Both the position numbers and the translations under genes were made by a program. Shown here piece after piece: positions 23,759 through 32,893 of a stretch of 42,891 bases of DNA (its first letter is position 1; each line of letters starts with the position of its first letter). Source of the stretch: Clostridia bacterium. Lineage in GTDB: Bacteria > Bacillota > Clostridia > Christensenellales > SZUA-584. The stretch lies in contig QKIQ01000075.1 of assembly GCA_003249555.1 (NCBI GenBank), forward strand, positions 1 to 42,891. Reading direction: 5' to 3'. The notes beneath the pieces were generated by a model. That model did no database searches. It was not told the DNA's origin and saw only the letters and a list, made by a program, of their open reading frames with translations.

Positions 23759-24727
23759 GTGAGAAAGCTATCTCTTATTATACTTTCCTTATTACTGCTT
23801 CTTGGCGGTTGTGCAGCGCAGCCGACAGCGGCGCCTGAGCCCACACCGGCAGCTACTGCAGAGCCCACACCCGAGCCCACACCGTCGCCGACGCCTGAGC
23901 CTACGCCGTCACCCACGCCTGAACCGACCCCCGATCCATATTTCCCCGACAGGGAGGAAGTGACTGTTGAGGCGGATAACGGCTACTGGCTATACCGGTC
24001 GCCATCTCTTTTTGTAGAAATCAATCGCTTTTTTGATGAGGAAAATATTATCACGTATTTCGTCGCGGAGGTACGTATGAAGGAAGGCGAAACAGAACGA
24101 TCGGGTTTTGGCAGACCCGACAAACCGGGTCAGAGCAAAATGCTCTATGATATCGCCCGAAGCTATCAAGCAGTTATTGCGGTAAACGGCGATTTTCTTG
24201 ACTATGTATCCAGCGACCCCAAGGGCATTATTTTACGAAATGGTCAAGCATATGTGGAGCAGGACAAAGTGGATACCCTCGCATTTTATCCTGACGGCAC
24301 CATGAGAATCATCCGCCCTGACGAATCCACAGCGGATGAACTACTGGCAGACGGCGTGCAAAACTCGTTTTCGTTTGGTCCCACGCTGATTAACAACGGC
24401 ATCATTGAACCGGATCTTGACAAAGGGAAGCTCGCCAGCAAAAAGCCGCGTACGGCGGTGGGCATGATAGAGCCGTATCATTATCTGCTTGTTGTGGTGG
24501 ATGGAAGACAGAGCAAGTACAGCAAGGGCATGACGTATGTTGAACTCGCCGACCTTTTTGCGTCTTATGATTGTGAAGTCGCTTACAATTTGGACGGTGG
24601 TAAATCATCCACAATGTGCTTTATGGGCGAACACATCAATAAGTATGATGGATCTTTGACCGGTCAGAGAAGAGTTCCGGACGCGCTGATGTTCGGATTC
24701 ACACCGATTCTGGCTGAAGACGAATAA
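23759..24727 (+). CDS. Phosphodiester glycosidase family lipoprotein (NAGPA domain)
   Basis: A 322-residue exported lipoprotein. Start is GTG with TTGGAGG 8 bp before it. The lipobox is LGGC (Cys18), followed by a 35-residue Pro/Thr/Glu repeat linker. The catalytic domain fits the phosphodiester glycosidase family, related to the human uncovering enzyme: AVNGDFLDYVSSDPKG, SFSFGPTLINNG, RTAVGMIEPYHYLLVVVDGR and NLDGGKSSTMCF near the end. In Bacillota such proteins hydrolyse phosphodiester-linked glycans at the cell surface, and related domains occur in sporulation and wall-teichoic contexts. The natural substrate is not evident. Confidence 0.93.
   Translation: MRKLSLIILSLLLLLGGCAAQPTAAPEPTPAATAEPTPEPTPSPTPEPTPSPTPEPTPDPYFPDREEVTVEADNGYWLYRSPSLFVEINRFFDEENIITYFVAEVRMKEGETERSGFGRPDKPGQSKMLYDIARSYQAVIAVNGDFLDYVSSDPKGIILRNGQAYVEQDKVDTLAFYPDGTMRIIRPDESTADELLADGVQNSFSFGPTLINNGIIEPDLDKGKLASKKPRTAVGMIEPYHYLLVVVDGRQSKYSKGMTYVELADLFASYDCEVAYNLDGGKSSTMCFMGEHINKYDGSLTGQRRVPDALMFGFTPILAEDE
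23864..23938 (+). repeat. In-gene tandem repeat coding a PTPEPTPS linker
   Basis: About three 24-nt units code for PTPEPTPS and variants (residues 36-60 of the lipoprotein). The units differ at third codon positions, so the protein pattern is kept better than the DNA. Confidence 0.8.
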
Positions 24728-24748
24728 AAAAAGCTGCCATATGACAGC
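24726..24748 (-). terminator. Terminator behind the serS-linked small gene
   Basis: Leftward, GCTGTC pairs with GGCAGC around ATAT and runs into seven T residues. It overlaps the stop codon of the convergent lipoprotein gene. Confidence 0.75.
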
Positions 24749-24755
24749 CCCTTTA

Positions 24756-25178
24756 TTATTGACTTTGTGATTGCTGCAAAATCTCGTTTTGCGGCGCATC
24801 GAGTATTGAGCTGAAATCGTCGCTTTCTTCTGGTGCTGTCGTCGGAACAGGCGTCGGCGTAGGGGACATGGTGGGTGACGGCGTCGCTAAAGGCTCTGCC
24901 GTCTGAGAAACTGCCGGAGCGGGCCCCGCGGCTACGCTGGCATTCGGCTGAGTAATAAGCAGCACTGCCAAAACAACAACACCCGCGATGAGCACCACGC
25001 CCATGCTGATCAATACCGCAAGCAGCCCCTTTGGAATCACCCTGCGCTCAATCACTTCTTCAAATTCCCTGCGCTGCGGCACGCTGACTGTGATGCTGGA
25101 AGGTACAGTTTTTTGTTCTTGAATTTCATTTATTAATTGAATATCTTCCGTATTCTCCGTTCCAATATTATTATCCAT
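24756..25178 (-). CDS. Single-pass membrane protein with proline-rich tail
   Basis: A 140-residue protein of unknown function. The ATG at 25178 follows AGGAGG by 6 bp; a longer frame to 25202 has none. A cytoplasmic-looking acidic N-terminal part (1-50) ends in RRV-IPKG, then one membrane helix (about 53-76, LLAVLISMGVVLIAGVVVLA) and an outside part of Pro/Thr/Ser repeats (about 90-120), ending in an acidic, Gln-rich tail. The topology predicts a thread through the wall. It lies 50 bp behind serS and may share its transcript, since the terminator follows this gene. Confidence 0.72.
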   Translation of the reverse strand: MDNNIGTENTEDIQLINEIQEQKTVPSSITVSVPQRREFEEVIERRVIPKGLLAVLISMGVVLIAGVVVLAVLLITQPNASVAAGPAPAVSQTAEPLATPSPTMSPTPTPVPTTAPEESDDFSSILDAPQNEILQQSQSQ

Positions 25179-25228
25179 TAAAATCCTCCTGCAAAAAAGC
25201 ATTGAAACAAACTGTCACTTTTGCTCTT

Positions 25229-26488
25229 TTAAATAATCACGTCTGTCTTCATAGCCTCTTTGAGCGCCTGTGGTACATCCACTGTACCGTCAGCACGCTG
25301 ATAGTTTTCCAAAATGGCGGCCACTGTCCGGCCGATAGCCACGCCGCTGCCGTTCAATGTATGCACAAACTCGTTCTTTTTGGCTTCCGTGCGATACCTT
25401 ATACCGGCACGGCGCGCCTGGAAATCAAGAAAGTTCGAGCACGACGATATCTCGACGTAACGGTTATAGCTTGGCATCCATACTTCCAGGTCGTATGTTT
25501 TGGCTGAGGAGAACCCCAAGTCTCCCGTGCAAAGCTGCACCACGCGATATGGCAGCCCTAATTTTTGCAGCACCTTCTCGGCGTCCTGCACAAGGCTTTG
25601 CAGCTCTTTTTCGGAGTCTTCCGGCCGCACAAACTTAACTAGCTCTACTTTGTTGAACTGATGTACACGGATGAGTCCGCGCGTATCCCGGCCAGCGCTG
25701 CCCGCTTCGGCACGGAAGCATGCGCTGTAGGCTGTGTGGTAAATAGGCAGGTTTTCCATGATGCTCTCGCGATACATGTTGGTGACCGGCACTTCAGCCG
25801 TGGGAATCAAGAAATAATCCGTATTGTTGACGCTAAATGCGTCTTCCTCAAACTTTGGAAGCTGACCTGTACCCTGCATGGAGTGACGGTGCACCATGAA
25901 CGGAGGAAACACCTCGGTATACGGTCCTTCCAGCGTATGCGTATCAATCATAAAGCTGATAAGGCTGCGTTCAAGACGGCTGCCAAGCCCTTTGTAAAAC
26001 ACAAAACGCGCCCCTGTCACCTTGGCCGCCGTTTCAAAATCCAGTATACCAAGCGCCGTGCCGATATCCCAATGCGCCTTGGGCTCAAAGTCGAATTTTC
26101 TCGGTTCGCCCCAGCGCTTTATCTCGACGTTGTCCGCTTCGCCGCCGCCCACCGGCACGTCGCTTAATGGTTCATTGGGTGTCGACAACAATATATCGTT
26201 GATTTTCGCATCAATCGCGCTTAAGTCTGCATCTATCTCTTTAATCTCTTCCGCAACCTGCTTCATCTCGGCAAAAAGCGCTTCTACGTCTTCTCCCGCC
26301 TTTTTCTTCAGCGGTACCTGCTTGGAAACCTCGTTGCGCCGGGCTTTTAAGCCTTCTGTCTTGACAATCAGCGCTCTGCGCTCTTCGTCCAGCTCGGCCA
26401 CCTGTTCCACCACGCCGGTCACACCGCGTTTTGCAAGACCCGCAACCACGTCTTCCGGTACTGTCCGTATCCTTTTGATGTCCAGCAT
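25229..26488 (-). CDS. serS: Seryl-tRNA synthetase
   Basis: A 419-residue class II synthetase charging tRNA-Ser. The N-terminal coiled-coil arm (about 28-105) that grips the tRNA long variable arm is rich in Glu, Lys and Leu. Motif 2 appears as [20 protein letters not shown] and motif 3 as [19 protein letters not shown]. The ATG has AAGAGG 6 bp before it. The promoter at 26526-26554 leaves a leader too short for a T-box, so serine regulation by that device is unlikely here. Confidence 0.97.
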   Translation of the reverse strand: MLDIKRIRTVPEDVVAGLAKRGVTGVVEQVAELDEERRALIVKTEGLKARRNEVSKQVPLKKKAGEDVEALFAEMKQVAEEIKEIDADLSAIDAKINDILLSTPNEPLSDVPVGGGEADNVEIKRWGEPRKFDFEPKAHWDIGTALGILDFETAAKVTGARFVFYKGLGSRLERSLISFMIDTHTLEGPYTEVFPPFMVHRHSMQGTGQLPKFEEDAFSVNNTDYFLIPTAEVPVTNMYRESIMENLPIYHTAYSACFRAEAGSAGRDTRGLIRVHQFNKVELVKFVRPEDSEKELQSLVQDAEKVLQKLGLPYRVVQLCTGDLGFSSAKTYDLEVWMPSYNRYVEISSCSNFLDFQARRAGIRYRTEAKKNEFVHTLNGSGVAIGRTVAAILENYQRADGTVDVPQALKEAMKTDVII

Positions 26489-26525
26489 AATTACCTCTTT
26501 TTTATTAAATCAAAATCTATTCCGT

Positions 26526-26554
26526 ATTATCTCACAAATACATAACTGGGGCAA
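26526..26554 (-). promoter_or_regulatory. Sigma-A promoter for serS
   Basis: TTGCCC (26554-26549), 17-bp spacer, GATAAT (26531-26526). Confidence 0.6.
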
Positions 26555-26575
26555 CACGATGGGCATTTTTTTTAC

Positions 26576-26605
26576 AAAAATAGGGCAGGATTGCTCCCGC
26601 CCTAT
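26576..26605 (-). terminator. Intrinsic terminator of the EIIC gene
   Basis: Leftward, ATAGGGCGGG pairs with CCTGCCCTAT (one G-U) around a 6-nt loop, followed by TTTTTG. Confidence 0.85.
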
Positions 26606-26619
26606 CGCCTTTTTTTGTA

Positions 26620-27729
26620 TTAGCTGGGCAGCAGCATGTCACCCGGCTTAATCCATCCCTTTTTGCGCATAATTTCAGAAAACAGCAGCGTAAGTGCCGC
26701 GGGCAATATAAAGTGCAGCCCCGCCACGATGATTAGCAGCGTCCAGAAATCGTAAACACCTGTCATCGCGGTGAATGTGCCCACCTGACCGACAAGACCC
26801 GATGTGCCCATGCCCGCGCCCAGCGGGATGTTCGTCATGCCAAACACAAGCGTGGATACAGGGCCTAATATCGCGCTTGCCAGTGTCGGCGGAATCCAGA
26901 TTTGGGGATGGCGCACAATGTTGGGCACCTGAAGCATCGATGTACCAAGCCCCTGAGCGATTAGCCCGCCCCAGCGGTTTTCACGGAAGCTCGCCACAGC
27001 AAAACCCACCATCTGTGCACAGCAGCCTACCGTGGCCGCACCCGCCGCAATGCCCGAAAGCCCCAGCATGATGCAAAGCGCTGCGCTGGATATCGGCGCG
27101 GTCAGCACAAGCCCTACAAGCACAGCCACCGCAATGCCCATAAAGAACGGCTGCAGTTCCGTCGCCAGCATAATAAGCTGCCCCAGCGATGTCATAAACG
27201 CACTGACCGCTGGACCCACCAGCCAGCCCACAGCGCAGCCGGTTACGATGGTGACGACGGGCGTTATAATAATGTCGATCTTCGTTTTTCCCGCCACCTG
27301 ACGGCCAAACTCAGCACCCACCAACGCCGCGATATAACAGCCGACCGGACCACCCAGCATGTAGCCAAACGCGCCGGACACAGCCGACGAGAACTGCGCA
27401 AGCGGCTTCACCTTAAGCCCCCATGCCACAGCAACGCCAATAGCCGCACCCACCACAGGCGACGATGCACCGATCAGGTATTTAAACACTTCGATCGCTT
27501 CAAGACCCTGTGCCTGTCCGCTCGTGATGAGGCCCACCGCCTCACCGAAGCGCGCCAGTGTGACGCTGCCGGCGATTTGCGGCCAGATCAGATTGATGAT
27601 CTGAGTGAGAATCAGCCCGATAATCAGCGACGCGAAAAGCCCCAGCGCCATAGCGCCAAGCGCATCAATAAAATACCTTTTGCTATGTTTTTTGATAAAA
27701 CCCCATGCTCCAATTTTTTCGTTTTCCAT
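26620..27729 (-). CDS. PTS_EIIC_2 family membrane protein (PfoR-like)
   Basis: A 369-residue integral membrane protein with about nine to ten hydrophobic segments and glycine-rich turns (SAVSGAFGYMLGGPVGCY, GIAAGAATVGCCAQMVGFAV, MTNIPLGAGMGTSGLVGQVG). It resembles the EIIC family that contains PfoR of Clostridium perfringens, proposed regulator of perfringolysin, and distant sugar-permease EIIC proteins. No EIIA, EIIB or PTS regulator gene is near, so transport by phosphotransfer is doubtful. The ATG at 27729 follows GGAGGG by 4 bp. It is a single gene between argS and serS, with a palindrome (27739-27758) overlapping its leader. Confidence 0.85.
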   Translation of the reverse strand: MENEKIGAWGFIKKHSKRYFIDALGAMALGLFASLIIGLILTQIINLIWPQIAGSVTLARFGEAVGLITSGQAQGLEAIEVFKYLIGASSPVVGAAIGVAVAWGLKVKPLAQFSSAVSGAFGYMLGGPVGCYIAALVGAEFGRQVAGKTKIDIIITPVVTIVTGCAVGWLVGPAVSAFMTSLGQLIMLATELQPFFMGIAVAVLVGLVLTAPISSAALCIMLGLSGIAAGAATVGCCAQMVGFAVASFRENRWGGLIAQGLGTSMLQVPNIVRHPQIWIPPTLASAILGPVSTLVFGMTNIPLGAGMGTSGLVGQVGTFTAMTGVYDFWTLLIIVAGLHFILPAALTLLFSEIMRKKGWIKPGDMLLPS

Positions 27730-27738
27730 AAACCCTCC

Positions 27739-27758
27739 GTTTTTTGTACACAAAAAAC
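27739..27758 (-). repeat. Palindrome at the EIIC gene leader
   Basis: GTTTTTTGT and ACAAAAAAC, perfect 9-bp arms around 2 bp, just upstream of the ribosome binding site. It may be an operator; the 2-base loop is too short for an RNA hairpin with all pairs formed. Confidence 0.45.
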
Positions 27759-27837
27759 TTCAGCTTCAAAAAGCCAAATGCTCCCTGTGAATATTTTGCA
27801 CGGAATGTTGCCGTCCATGCTTCGGTTTTACTGATTT

Positions 27838-27858
27838 ATGAAAAACGCTCGTAAGCGT
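27838..27858 (-). terminator. Short terminator of argS
   Basis: Leftward, ACGCT pairs with AGCGT around TACG, followed by TTTT. The stem is only 5 bp but the loop and T-run are good, 31 bp past the argS stop. Confidence 0.55.
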
Positions 27859-27888
27859 AGATAGGCACATCGCCTTTTGTTTATTATA

Positions 27889-29583
27889 TTACATTCTGTC
27901 CGGCGATTCAACGCCGATCAGCCAAAGTCCCGTTTTAATGACCTGCTTCACACATGCGGTCAGCTCAAGCCGTGCCGCCGTCTGGGCCTTGTTGTCATCA
28001 ATAATCCTATGCTCATAATAGAACCTATTCATTGCCTTTGCAAGCTCGATCGTATGTCGAGTCACAAGATACGGCTCGTTTTTCTCGCACGCTTTTTGCA
28101 CCGTTTCGGGAAATGCGTAGAGCAGCTTTGCCACCGCAAACGCTTCGGTACTATCAAGCGCGGTATAGTCTTTCTCAGCCGCCGCCCAGTCGAAATCGGC
28201 GCGTCTTGTAAGGCTCGCACAGCGCGCATGCGTATACTGCACATAAGGTCCTGTCTCGCCGTCAAAATTTAAGACACGGTCAAACGAGAACGTGATATCC
28301 TTGATACGCGCCGATGAAAGGGTATCGAACACCACAGCCCCCACGCCCACAGCCTTGGCCACCTGTTCCTTGTTCTCAAGATTCGGTGATTTTTCCTTGA
28401 TGATCGTCAGCGTTTTCTCAATGGCCTTATTTAGCACATCCTGCAAAAACACCACTTTTCCCTTGCGAGTGGACAGCGTGCCGTCCTCAAGCGACACCAT
28501 GCCAAACGCGATATGCTCCAAATCCTTTGCCCAGTTGTAGCCCATCATCTCCACCACCTTAAACCACTGCTTAAAGTGAAGGTTCTGTTGATACGCGACC
28601 ACGTAAAGACATTTGTCAAAATCATACGTTTTCTTGCGGTAAAACGCAGCGGCAAGATCGCGTGTGGAATAGAGCGTCGCACCGTCCGATTTGAGCACGA
28701 TACACGGCGGCAGATCATCACCCAGCCGCACCACATAAGCGCCTTCAGATAGTTCGAGCATGTTTTTTTGCTTCAACTCGTCAATCACCGGCTGCATCTT
28801 GTCGTTGTAAAAACTCTCGCCGGCATAGCTGTCGAAATGCACGCCGAGCATATCATATATCACGCCGACCTCTTTTAATGTCAGTTCCTTAAACCAGTTA
28901 AAAATCTCAAGCGCTTCTAAGTCGCCATCTTCAATTTTCTTAAACCACGCGCGGCCTTCATCATTCAGGCTCTCATCCATTTGGGCTTCCTCATGGAAAC
29001 GCACATAAAGCCCAAGCATGGCGGTGATAGCGCTGCTTTCAATATCCTCTTTGCTTCCCCATTTCTTATATGCCGCGATGAGCTTACCAAACTGCGTGCC
29101 CCAATCACCAAGATGATTGATACCCACCGGCTTATATCCCAAAAAGCCGTATATACGGTACAGGGAATTACCGATGACCGTGGTGGAAAGATGGCCGATG
29201 TGGAAGGGCTTTGCGATGTTGATAGACGAATAATCGATACAGACCGTCTTTCCCTGTCCCAAATCGCTGCCACCGAAAGAGCCATCCTGTTTATTGACAT
29301 CATTCAGTACGTCTTCAATATAACGCTGCTTATTCAAAAAAATGTTGATATACGCGCCCACAACCTGCACACCTTCAATAAAGTCCGGCTTTTCAAGTTT
29401 TGCGCTAATATCCGCCGCGATCATCTGAGGCGCTTTTCGCATTTGCTTTGCAAGCCGAAAACATGGGAACGCATAATCTCCCATCTCTGTATCGGCAGGT
29501 ATTTCGATGAGCGGAAGCAATTCCTCCGCAGGTATCTCAGCGGCCTTTGCCACCGCATCTATTATTGCTTTCTTGTAATCCAT
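27889..29583 (-). CDS. argS: Arginyl-tRNA synthetase
   Basis: A 564-residue class I synthetase charging tRNA-Arg. An N-terminal Add-1 domain (about 1-95) comes first. The catalytic HIGH signature is in AKPFHIGHLSTTVIGN, the KMSKS-like loop is degenerate (LSTRKGKV), as is normal for ArgRS, and the anticodon-binding DALR domain fills the C-terminus, ending GLWLIGVESPDRM. The gene stands alone with its own promoter (29619-29647) and an 80-bp leader, too short for a T-box. Confidence 0.97.
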   Translation of the reverse strand: MDYKKAIIDAVAKAAEIPAEELLPLIEIPADTEMGDYAFPCFRLAKQMRKAPQMIAADISAKLEKPDFIEGVQVVGAYINIFLNKQRYIEDVLNDVNKQDGSFGGSDLGQGKTVCIDYSSINIAKPFHIGHLSTTVIGNSLYRIYGFLGYKPVGINHLGDWGTQFGKLIAAYKKWGSKEDIESSAITAMLGLYVRFHEEAQMDESLNDEGRAWFKKIEDGDLEALEIFNWFKELTLKEVGVIYDMLGVHFDSYAGESFYNDKMQPVIDELKQKNMLELSEGAYVVRLGDDLPPCIVLKSDGATLYSTRDLAAAFYRKKTYDFDKCLYVVAYQQNLHFKQWFKVVEMMGYNWAKDLEHIAFGMVSLEDGTLSTRKGKVVFLQDVLNKAIEKTLTIIKEKSPNLENKEQVAKAVGVGAVVFDTLSSARIKDITFSFDRVLNFDGETGPYVQYTHARCASLTRRADFDWAAAEKDYTALDSTEAFAVAKLLYAFPETVQKACEKNEPYLVTRHTIELAKAMNRFYYEHRIIDDNKAQTAARLELTACVKQVIKTGLWLIGVESPDRM

Positions 29584-29618
29584 TTAAATGCCTTCTTTGT
29601 CTGCTGATTTATTACAAA

Positions 29619-29647
29619 AATATATCACACGACAGCGTGTTTATCAA
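29619..29647 (-). promoter_or_regulatory. Sigma-A promoter for argS
   Basis: TTGATA (29647-29642), 17-bp spacer, TATATT (29624-29619). The spacer contains the small palindrome ACACG-CTGT-CGTGT, which may be coincidence or an operator. Confidence 0.65.
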
Positions 29648-29664
29648 CGCGAAATTCCCCGCAA

Positions 29665-30459
29665 CTAAAAACGATCCACCCTTATATCCAATGCGGGAAA
29701 CACGATTGTCTTTACAATCGCCATACATTCGCGAATCTGGCACGAAAGCCATATGCGCCACGGCGTGGGCGACGAAATGCCGTCAGCGACGTCCAATCCA
29801 AGCCGATCAGCGAGTATGGATGCGCGGAAGATATGATAGTCGCTCGTGACAATGGCAATACGTTTGCTCAAACAGTGTTTCTCTATGATTTTCAGAGAAT
29901 ACATAAGATTTTCCTCCGTGCTGGTCGATTGTGCTTCCACAAACACACGGCTTTCATCTATGCCACGGGAAATAAGATATCTCTGCATGGCCACCGCTTC
30001 GGGAACCGGCTCTTTTTCTCCCTGTCCTCCCGAGACAATACAATTGGCAGCCGGGTTTTCATTTAAAAAGTCGTATGCGGCATCCAGTCTGTTCTTAAGC
30101 GACAGTGTTAAGTTCCCGTCAGGAAAAATGCCGCACCCGAGCACAATCACGAGATCCGCGTCTTCTTCGGGCTTTGAATAAGCCGCCGAGAGCATCAACG
30201 TTTCCAGCACAAGTATCAAGGCAATCCCAAGGCACACGATAATTATGACAGCAATACGCAGCCATTTAGGTCTTAGCAGCGGTTTGTCGTATTTGAGATG
30301 ATAAACAGACCAGAATATCAGCACTGCACCTGCTGCCGTAGGTACCACCATACCAGCGGTAATGCCGGTGGATGACATGACAGCGATAAGGCTCCATAAG
30401 ATAATCACAATGCTGAACACGATGACTACCCAAAACGCCCACTTTTTGGATGTTTTCAA
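29665..30459 (-). CDS. YdcF family (DUF218) membrane protein
   Basis: A 264-residue protein. Three N-terminal hydrophobic segments (about 8-28, 34-52, 68-90) anchor a DUF218 domain outside or at the membrane: ADLVIVLGCGIFPDGNLTLS, NCIVSGGQG, EAVAMQRYLISRGIDESRV, and AIVTSDYHIFRASILADRLG. The family includes YdcF and SanA of enterobacteria, linked to envelope integrity and cell-wall lipid carrier handling; the biochemical role is not settled. It lies 15 bp behind truA and is probably the last gene of the ecf-truA operon. Confidence 0.92.
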   Translation of the reverse strand: MKTSKKWAFWVVIVFSIVIILWSLIAVMSSTGITAGMVVPTAAGAVLIFWSVYHLKYDKPLLRPKWLRIAVIIIVCLGIALILVLETLMLSAAYSKPEEDADLVIVLGCGIFPDGNLTLSLKNRLDAAYDFLNENPAANCIVSGGQGEKEPVPEAVAMQRYLISRGIDESRVFVEAQSTSTEENLMYSLKIIEKHCLSKRIAIVTSDYHIFRASILADRLGLDVADGISSPTPWRIWLSCQIRECMAIVKTIVFPALDIRVDRF

Positions 30460-30474
30460 AGGATGTCCCCCTCA

Positions 30475-31209
30475 TCAGTCGTAATACACCGCCACCATCA
30501 TGAGTCCCTTGGCAGGCGCCGTGACACCCGCACGCTCTCTGTTTTTGCTTGCGATAATGTCCTTCATGCTGAGCGGCGGCCTTTTTTTCTGACCGATCTC
30601 AATCAGCGTGCCCGCAATGATACGCACCATATGATATAAAAAACCTGAGCCTTTGATATCTAATTGAATAAACGGCTCATCTTGAATGATATCAAGACTG
30701 TATACCGTGCGCACAGTGTCCTTCACTTCACTGCCGCTTGCGCAGAAGCACGCAAAGTCATGAGTGCCTACCACATACTCTGCCGCTTCGCGCATTGCAT
30801 TAATATCCAACGCTCCGCGTAAGTGCGCGGCTGTATTTCTGTGGATCGCGGGTGCATGCATCGCGTTATATATTGTATATCGATAATGCTTTCCCTTTGC
30901 GCAAAAGCGTGCATGAAAACCATCGTCTGCTTTTTCCGAATTCCTGACGCGAATATCTGCCGGAAGGTACATATTCATAGCAAAGCAGATTTTTTCGGCC
31001 GGAATCGAACATTGCGTGTTAAGGTGCGCCACCTGCGCCATCGCGTGAACACCCGCGTCCGTCCTCCCCGCGCCATGAATCACGATATGCTCGCCCGACG
31101 CGTTTTCAAACGCGCGCTCCAGCGCTTCCTGCACCGAAAATCCGTTGGTCTGTCGTTGCCAGCCTGCATAATTCGTCCCGTCATATTCCACAATCAGTTT
31201 CACACGCAT
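30475..31209 (-). CDS. truA: tRNA pseudouridine synthase A (positions 38-40)
   Basis: A 244-residue enzyme isomerising uridines 38-40 in the anticodon stem. The catalytic aspartate lies in HGAGRTDAGVHAMAQVAH (Asp51). The start KLIVEYDGTNYAGWQRQ, the GKHYRYTIYN strand and the C-terminal SGFLYHMVRIIAGTLIEIG are all standard. It is 3 bp behind ecfT, the common order in Bacillota. Confidence 0.97.
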   Translation of the reverse strand: MRVKLIVEYDGTNYAGWQRQTNGFSVQEALERAFENASGEHIVIHGAGRTDAGVHAMAQVAHLNTQCSIPAEKICFAMNMYLPADIRVRNSEKADDGFHARFCAKGKHYRYTIYNAMHAPAIHRNTAAHLRGALDINAMREAAEYVVGTHDFACFCASGSEVKDTVRTVYSLDIIQDEPFIQLDIKGSGFLYHMVRIIAGTLIEIGQKKRPPLSMKDIIASKNRERAGVTAPAKGLMMVAVYYD

Positions 31210-31212
31210 AGG

Positions 31213-32007
31213 CTAGTATCCAAACGCCGCGAAAACGATGAGCCCGGCAACCACCGCCATGGCGATAAAGTCTCTCACATGCATGTGCATAATTTTCATG
31301 CGTGTGCGTCCTTCTCCCCCGTGATAACAGCGCGACTCCATGGCAAACGCCAGCTCATCGGCGCGCCGAAAAGCGCTCACAAAAAGCGGCACCAGCAACG
31401 GCACCATGCCCGCCGCTCTTTTGAATATGCTGCCCGAATCAAACTCTGCGCCTCTCGCGGTCTGCGCCTTCATGATCTTATCCGTTTCGTCAACCAGCGT
31501 CGGGATAAACCGCATGGCGATAGTCATCATCATGGCAAGCTCATGAACGGGAAACTTCACTTTTTTCAGCGGCTTAAGCAGACTTTCAATACCGTCTGTC
31601 AGCGCGATAGGCGATGTGGTAAGCGTCAAAATTGTTGTGGCGGTGATAAGGAATATCAGCCTCACGGCCAGCCGCACAGCGTTCATTAAACCTTCGTTTG
31701 ACACACGGAATATCCACCACGAAAACATCTCCGTGCCACCCGCGTAGAAAAATGTATTGAGCACAAATGTGAGTATTATAATGAACCAAAGCGGCTTTAA
31801 CCCGCGCAGCACGAACGTTATGTTCACACGTGACAGTATGATCGTCGTTGCGAGAAACCCAAACACCACCAAATTGCCGATTAACGTATCCATGAGGAAG
31901 ATAAGCACAATCACCGCTACCACAAGCACAAGCTTGATTCGCGGGTCCATACGATGAATGATGGAATTGCCGGGGAAATACTGGCCTAGCGACACATTCT
32001 TAATCAT
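31213..32007 (-). CDS. ecfT: ECF transporter transmembrane subunit EcfT
   Basis: A 264-residue membrane scaffold of group II energy-coupling-factor vitamin and metal transporters, linking the two ATPases to exchangeable S components encoded elsewhere. The start YFPGNSIIHRMDPRIKL is diagnostic, with five to six hydrophobic segments. The coupling helices carry the Ala-Arg-Gly pattern in AQTARGAEFDSG and a second one in AFAMESRCYHGGEGRTR. The ATG at 32007 follows GGAGG by 6 bp and overlaps the end of the ATPase gene by 8 bp; a frame from 32037 lacks a site. Confidence 0.95.
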   Translation of the reverse strand: MIKNVSLGQYFPGNSIIHRMDPRIKLVLVVAVIVLIFLMDTLIGNLVVFGFLATTIILSRVNITFVLRGLKPLWFIIILTFVLNTFFYAGGTEMFSWWIFRVSNEGLMNAVRLAVRLIFLITATTILTLTTSPIALTDGIESLLKPLKKVKFPVHELAMMMTIAMRFIPTLVDETDKIMKAQTARGAEFDSGSIFKRAAGMVPLLVPLFVSAFRRADELAFAMESRCYHGGEGRTRMKIMHMHVRDFIAMAVVAGLIVFAAFGY

Positions 32008-32893
32008 GCTTTGCCTCCAGCTCTGCCCCCAAAGCACTTCTTTTTTGCGTGATAATCAGCTGTTTCACCGCATCTTCCAGCTCATCCAGACGTATGACAT
32101 CGTTATCCACATTTATTCCCTTCGCCCGCAGAGCCGACGCGATACGCGCCACGTAAGGAATATCGAGACCGATGTCTTTAAGCTCGTCCTCTCGTAGAAA
32201 CACCTTTTGAGGCGTATCATCCATGACAAGCTGCGCGCCTTTTAAAACCACCACGCGGTGCGCGTATTCCGCGAGATCGTCCATCGAATGCGTGATCATG
32301 ATGATCGTAACGCCTTCGCTGTTTAAATGCGTGATAAGGTTCATCAGATGCGTACGCCCCTTGGGATCCAGCCCCGCAACAGGTTCATCAAGAATCAGCA
32401 CCTTGGGACGAACTGCCAGCACCCCCGCAATGGCCACGCGCCGTTTCTGTCCGCCCGACAGCTCAAACGGCGACAAGTCCTTCACGCCATCGTAATCCAG
32501 CTCCATCAGTTCCATGGCATGCCTGACGCGCTGTTCGATTTCATCCTCGGGCACGCCCGTTTTTTGAGGGCCAAACGCGATATCCTTGTATACCGTTTCC
32601 TCAAAAAGCTGATGCTCTGGATATTGAAAAACCACACCGATATAGCGCCGCAGCGCCTTCCTGTCATAGCTTTTATTCGCAATATCCGAGCCGTCTATCA
32701 GCACGCGACCGGACGTGGGCTTTAATAATCCAGCGATCAGACCAATCAGCGTGGTCTTGCCGGAGCCCGTATGCCCGATGATACCCAAGAATTCGCCGTC
32801 GTTTATTTTTAGGCTAATGTGATCCACTGCCTTGGCTTCAAACGGCGTACCCGGCATATATGTATATGTTAAGTTCTCTAGTTCAATTGACAT
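32000..32893 (-). CDS. ecfA2: ECF transporter ATPase EcfA2
   Basis: A 297-residue ABC ATPase. Walker A is GHTGSGKTT, the Q-loop is in VVFQYPEHQLFEETV, the signature LSPFELSGGQKRRVAIAG, Walker B VLILDEPVAGLDP and the switch histidine in MITHSMDD. The YPE.QLF form of the Q-loop is typical of the second ATPase. It overlaps ecfA1 upstream by 16 bp and ecfT downstream by 8 bp, so the three are coupled. Confidence 0.95.
   Translation of the reverse strand: MSIELENLTYTYMPGTPFEAKAVDHISLKINDGEFLGIIGHTGSGKTTLIGLIAGLLKPTSGRVLIDGSDIANKSYDRKALRRYIGVVFQYPEHQLFEETVYKDIAFGPQKTGVPEDEIEQRVRHAMELMELDYDGVKDLSPFELSGGQKRRVAIAGVLAVRPKVLILDEPVAGLDPKGRTHLMNLITHLNSEGVTIIMITHSMDDLAEYAHRVVVLKGAQLVMDDTPQKVFLREDELKDIGLDIPYVARIASALRAKGINVDNDVIRLDELEDAVKQLIITQKRSALGAELEAKHD

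Noticed and set aside
23864..23938. Short tandem repeat as a CRISPR or mobile repeat
   Set aside because: It lies in frame inside a lipoprotein gene and codes for a Pro/Thr linker; there are no spacers.
26489..26619. T-box riboswitch before serS
   Set aside because: The gap is about 130 bp, contains the terminator of the gene upstream and a promoter close to serS, and no T-box sequence or specifier stem is seen.
30823..31689. 288-codon rightward frame opposite truA and ecfT
   Set aside because: It spans two clear genes on the other strand and its composition (His, Arg, Cys rich) is that of a mirror frame.
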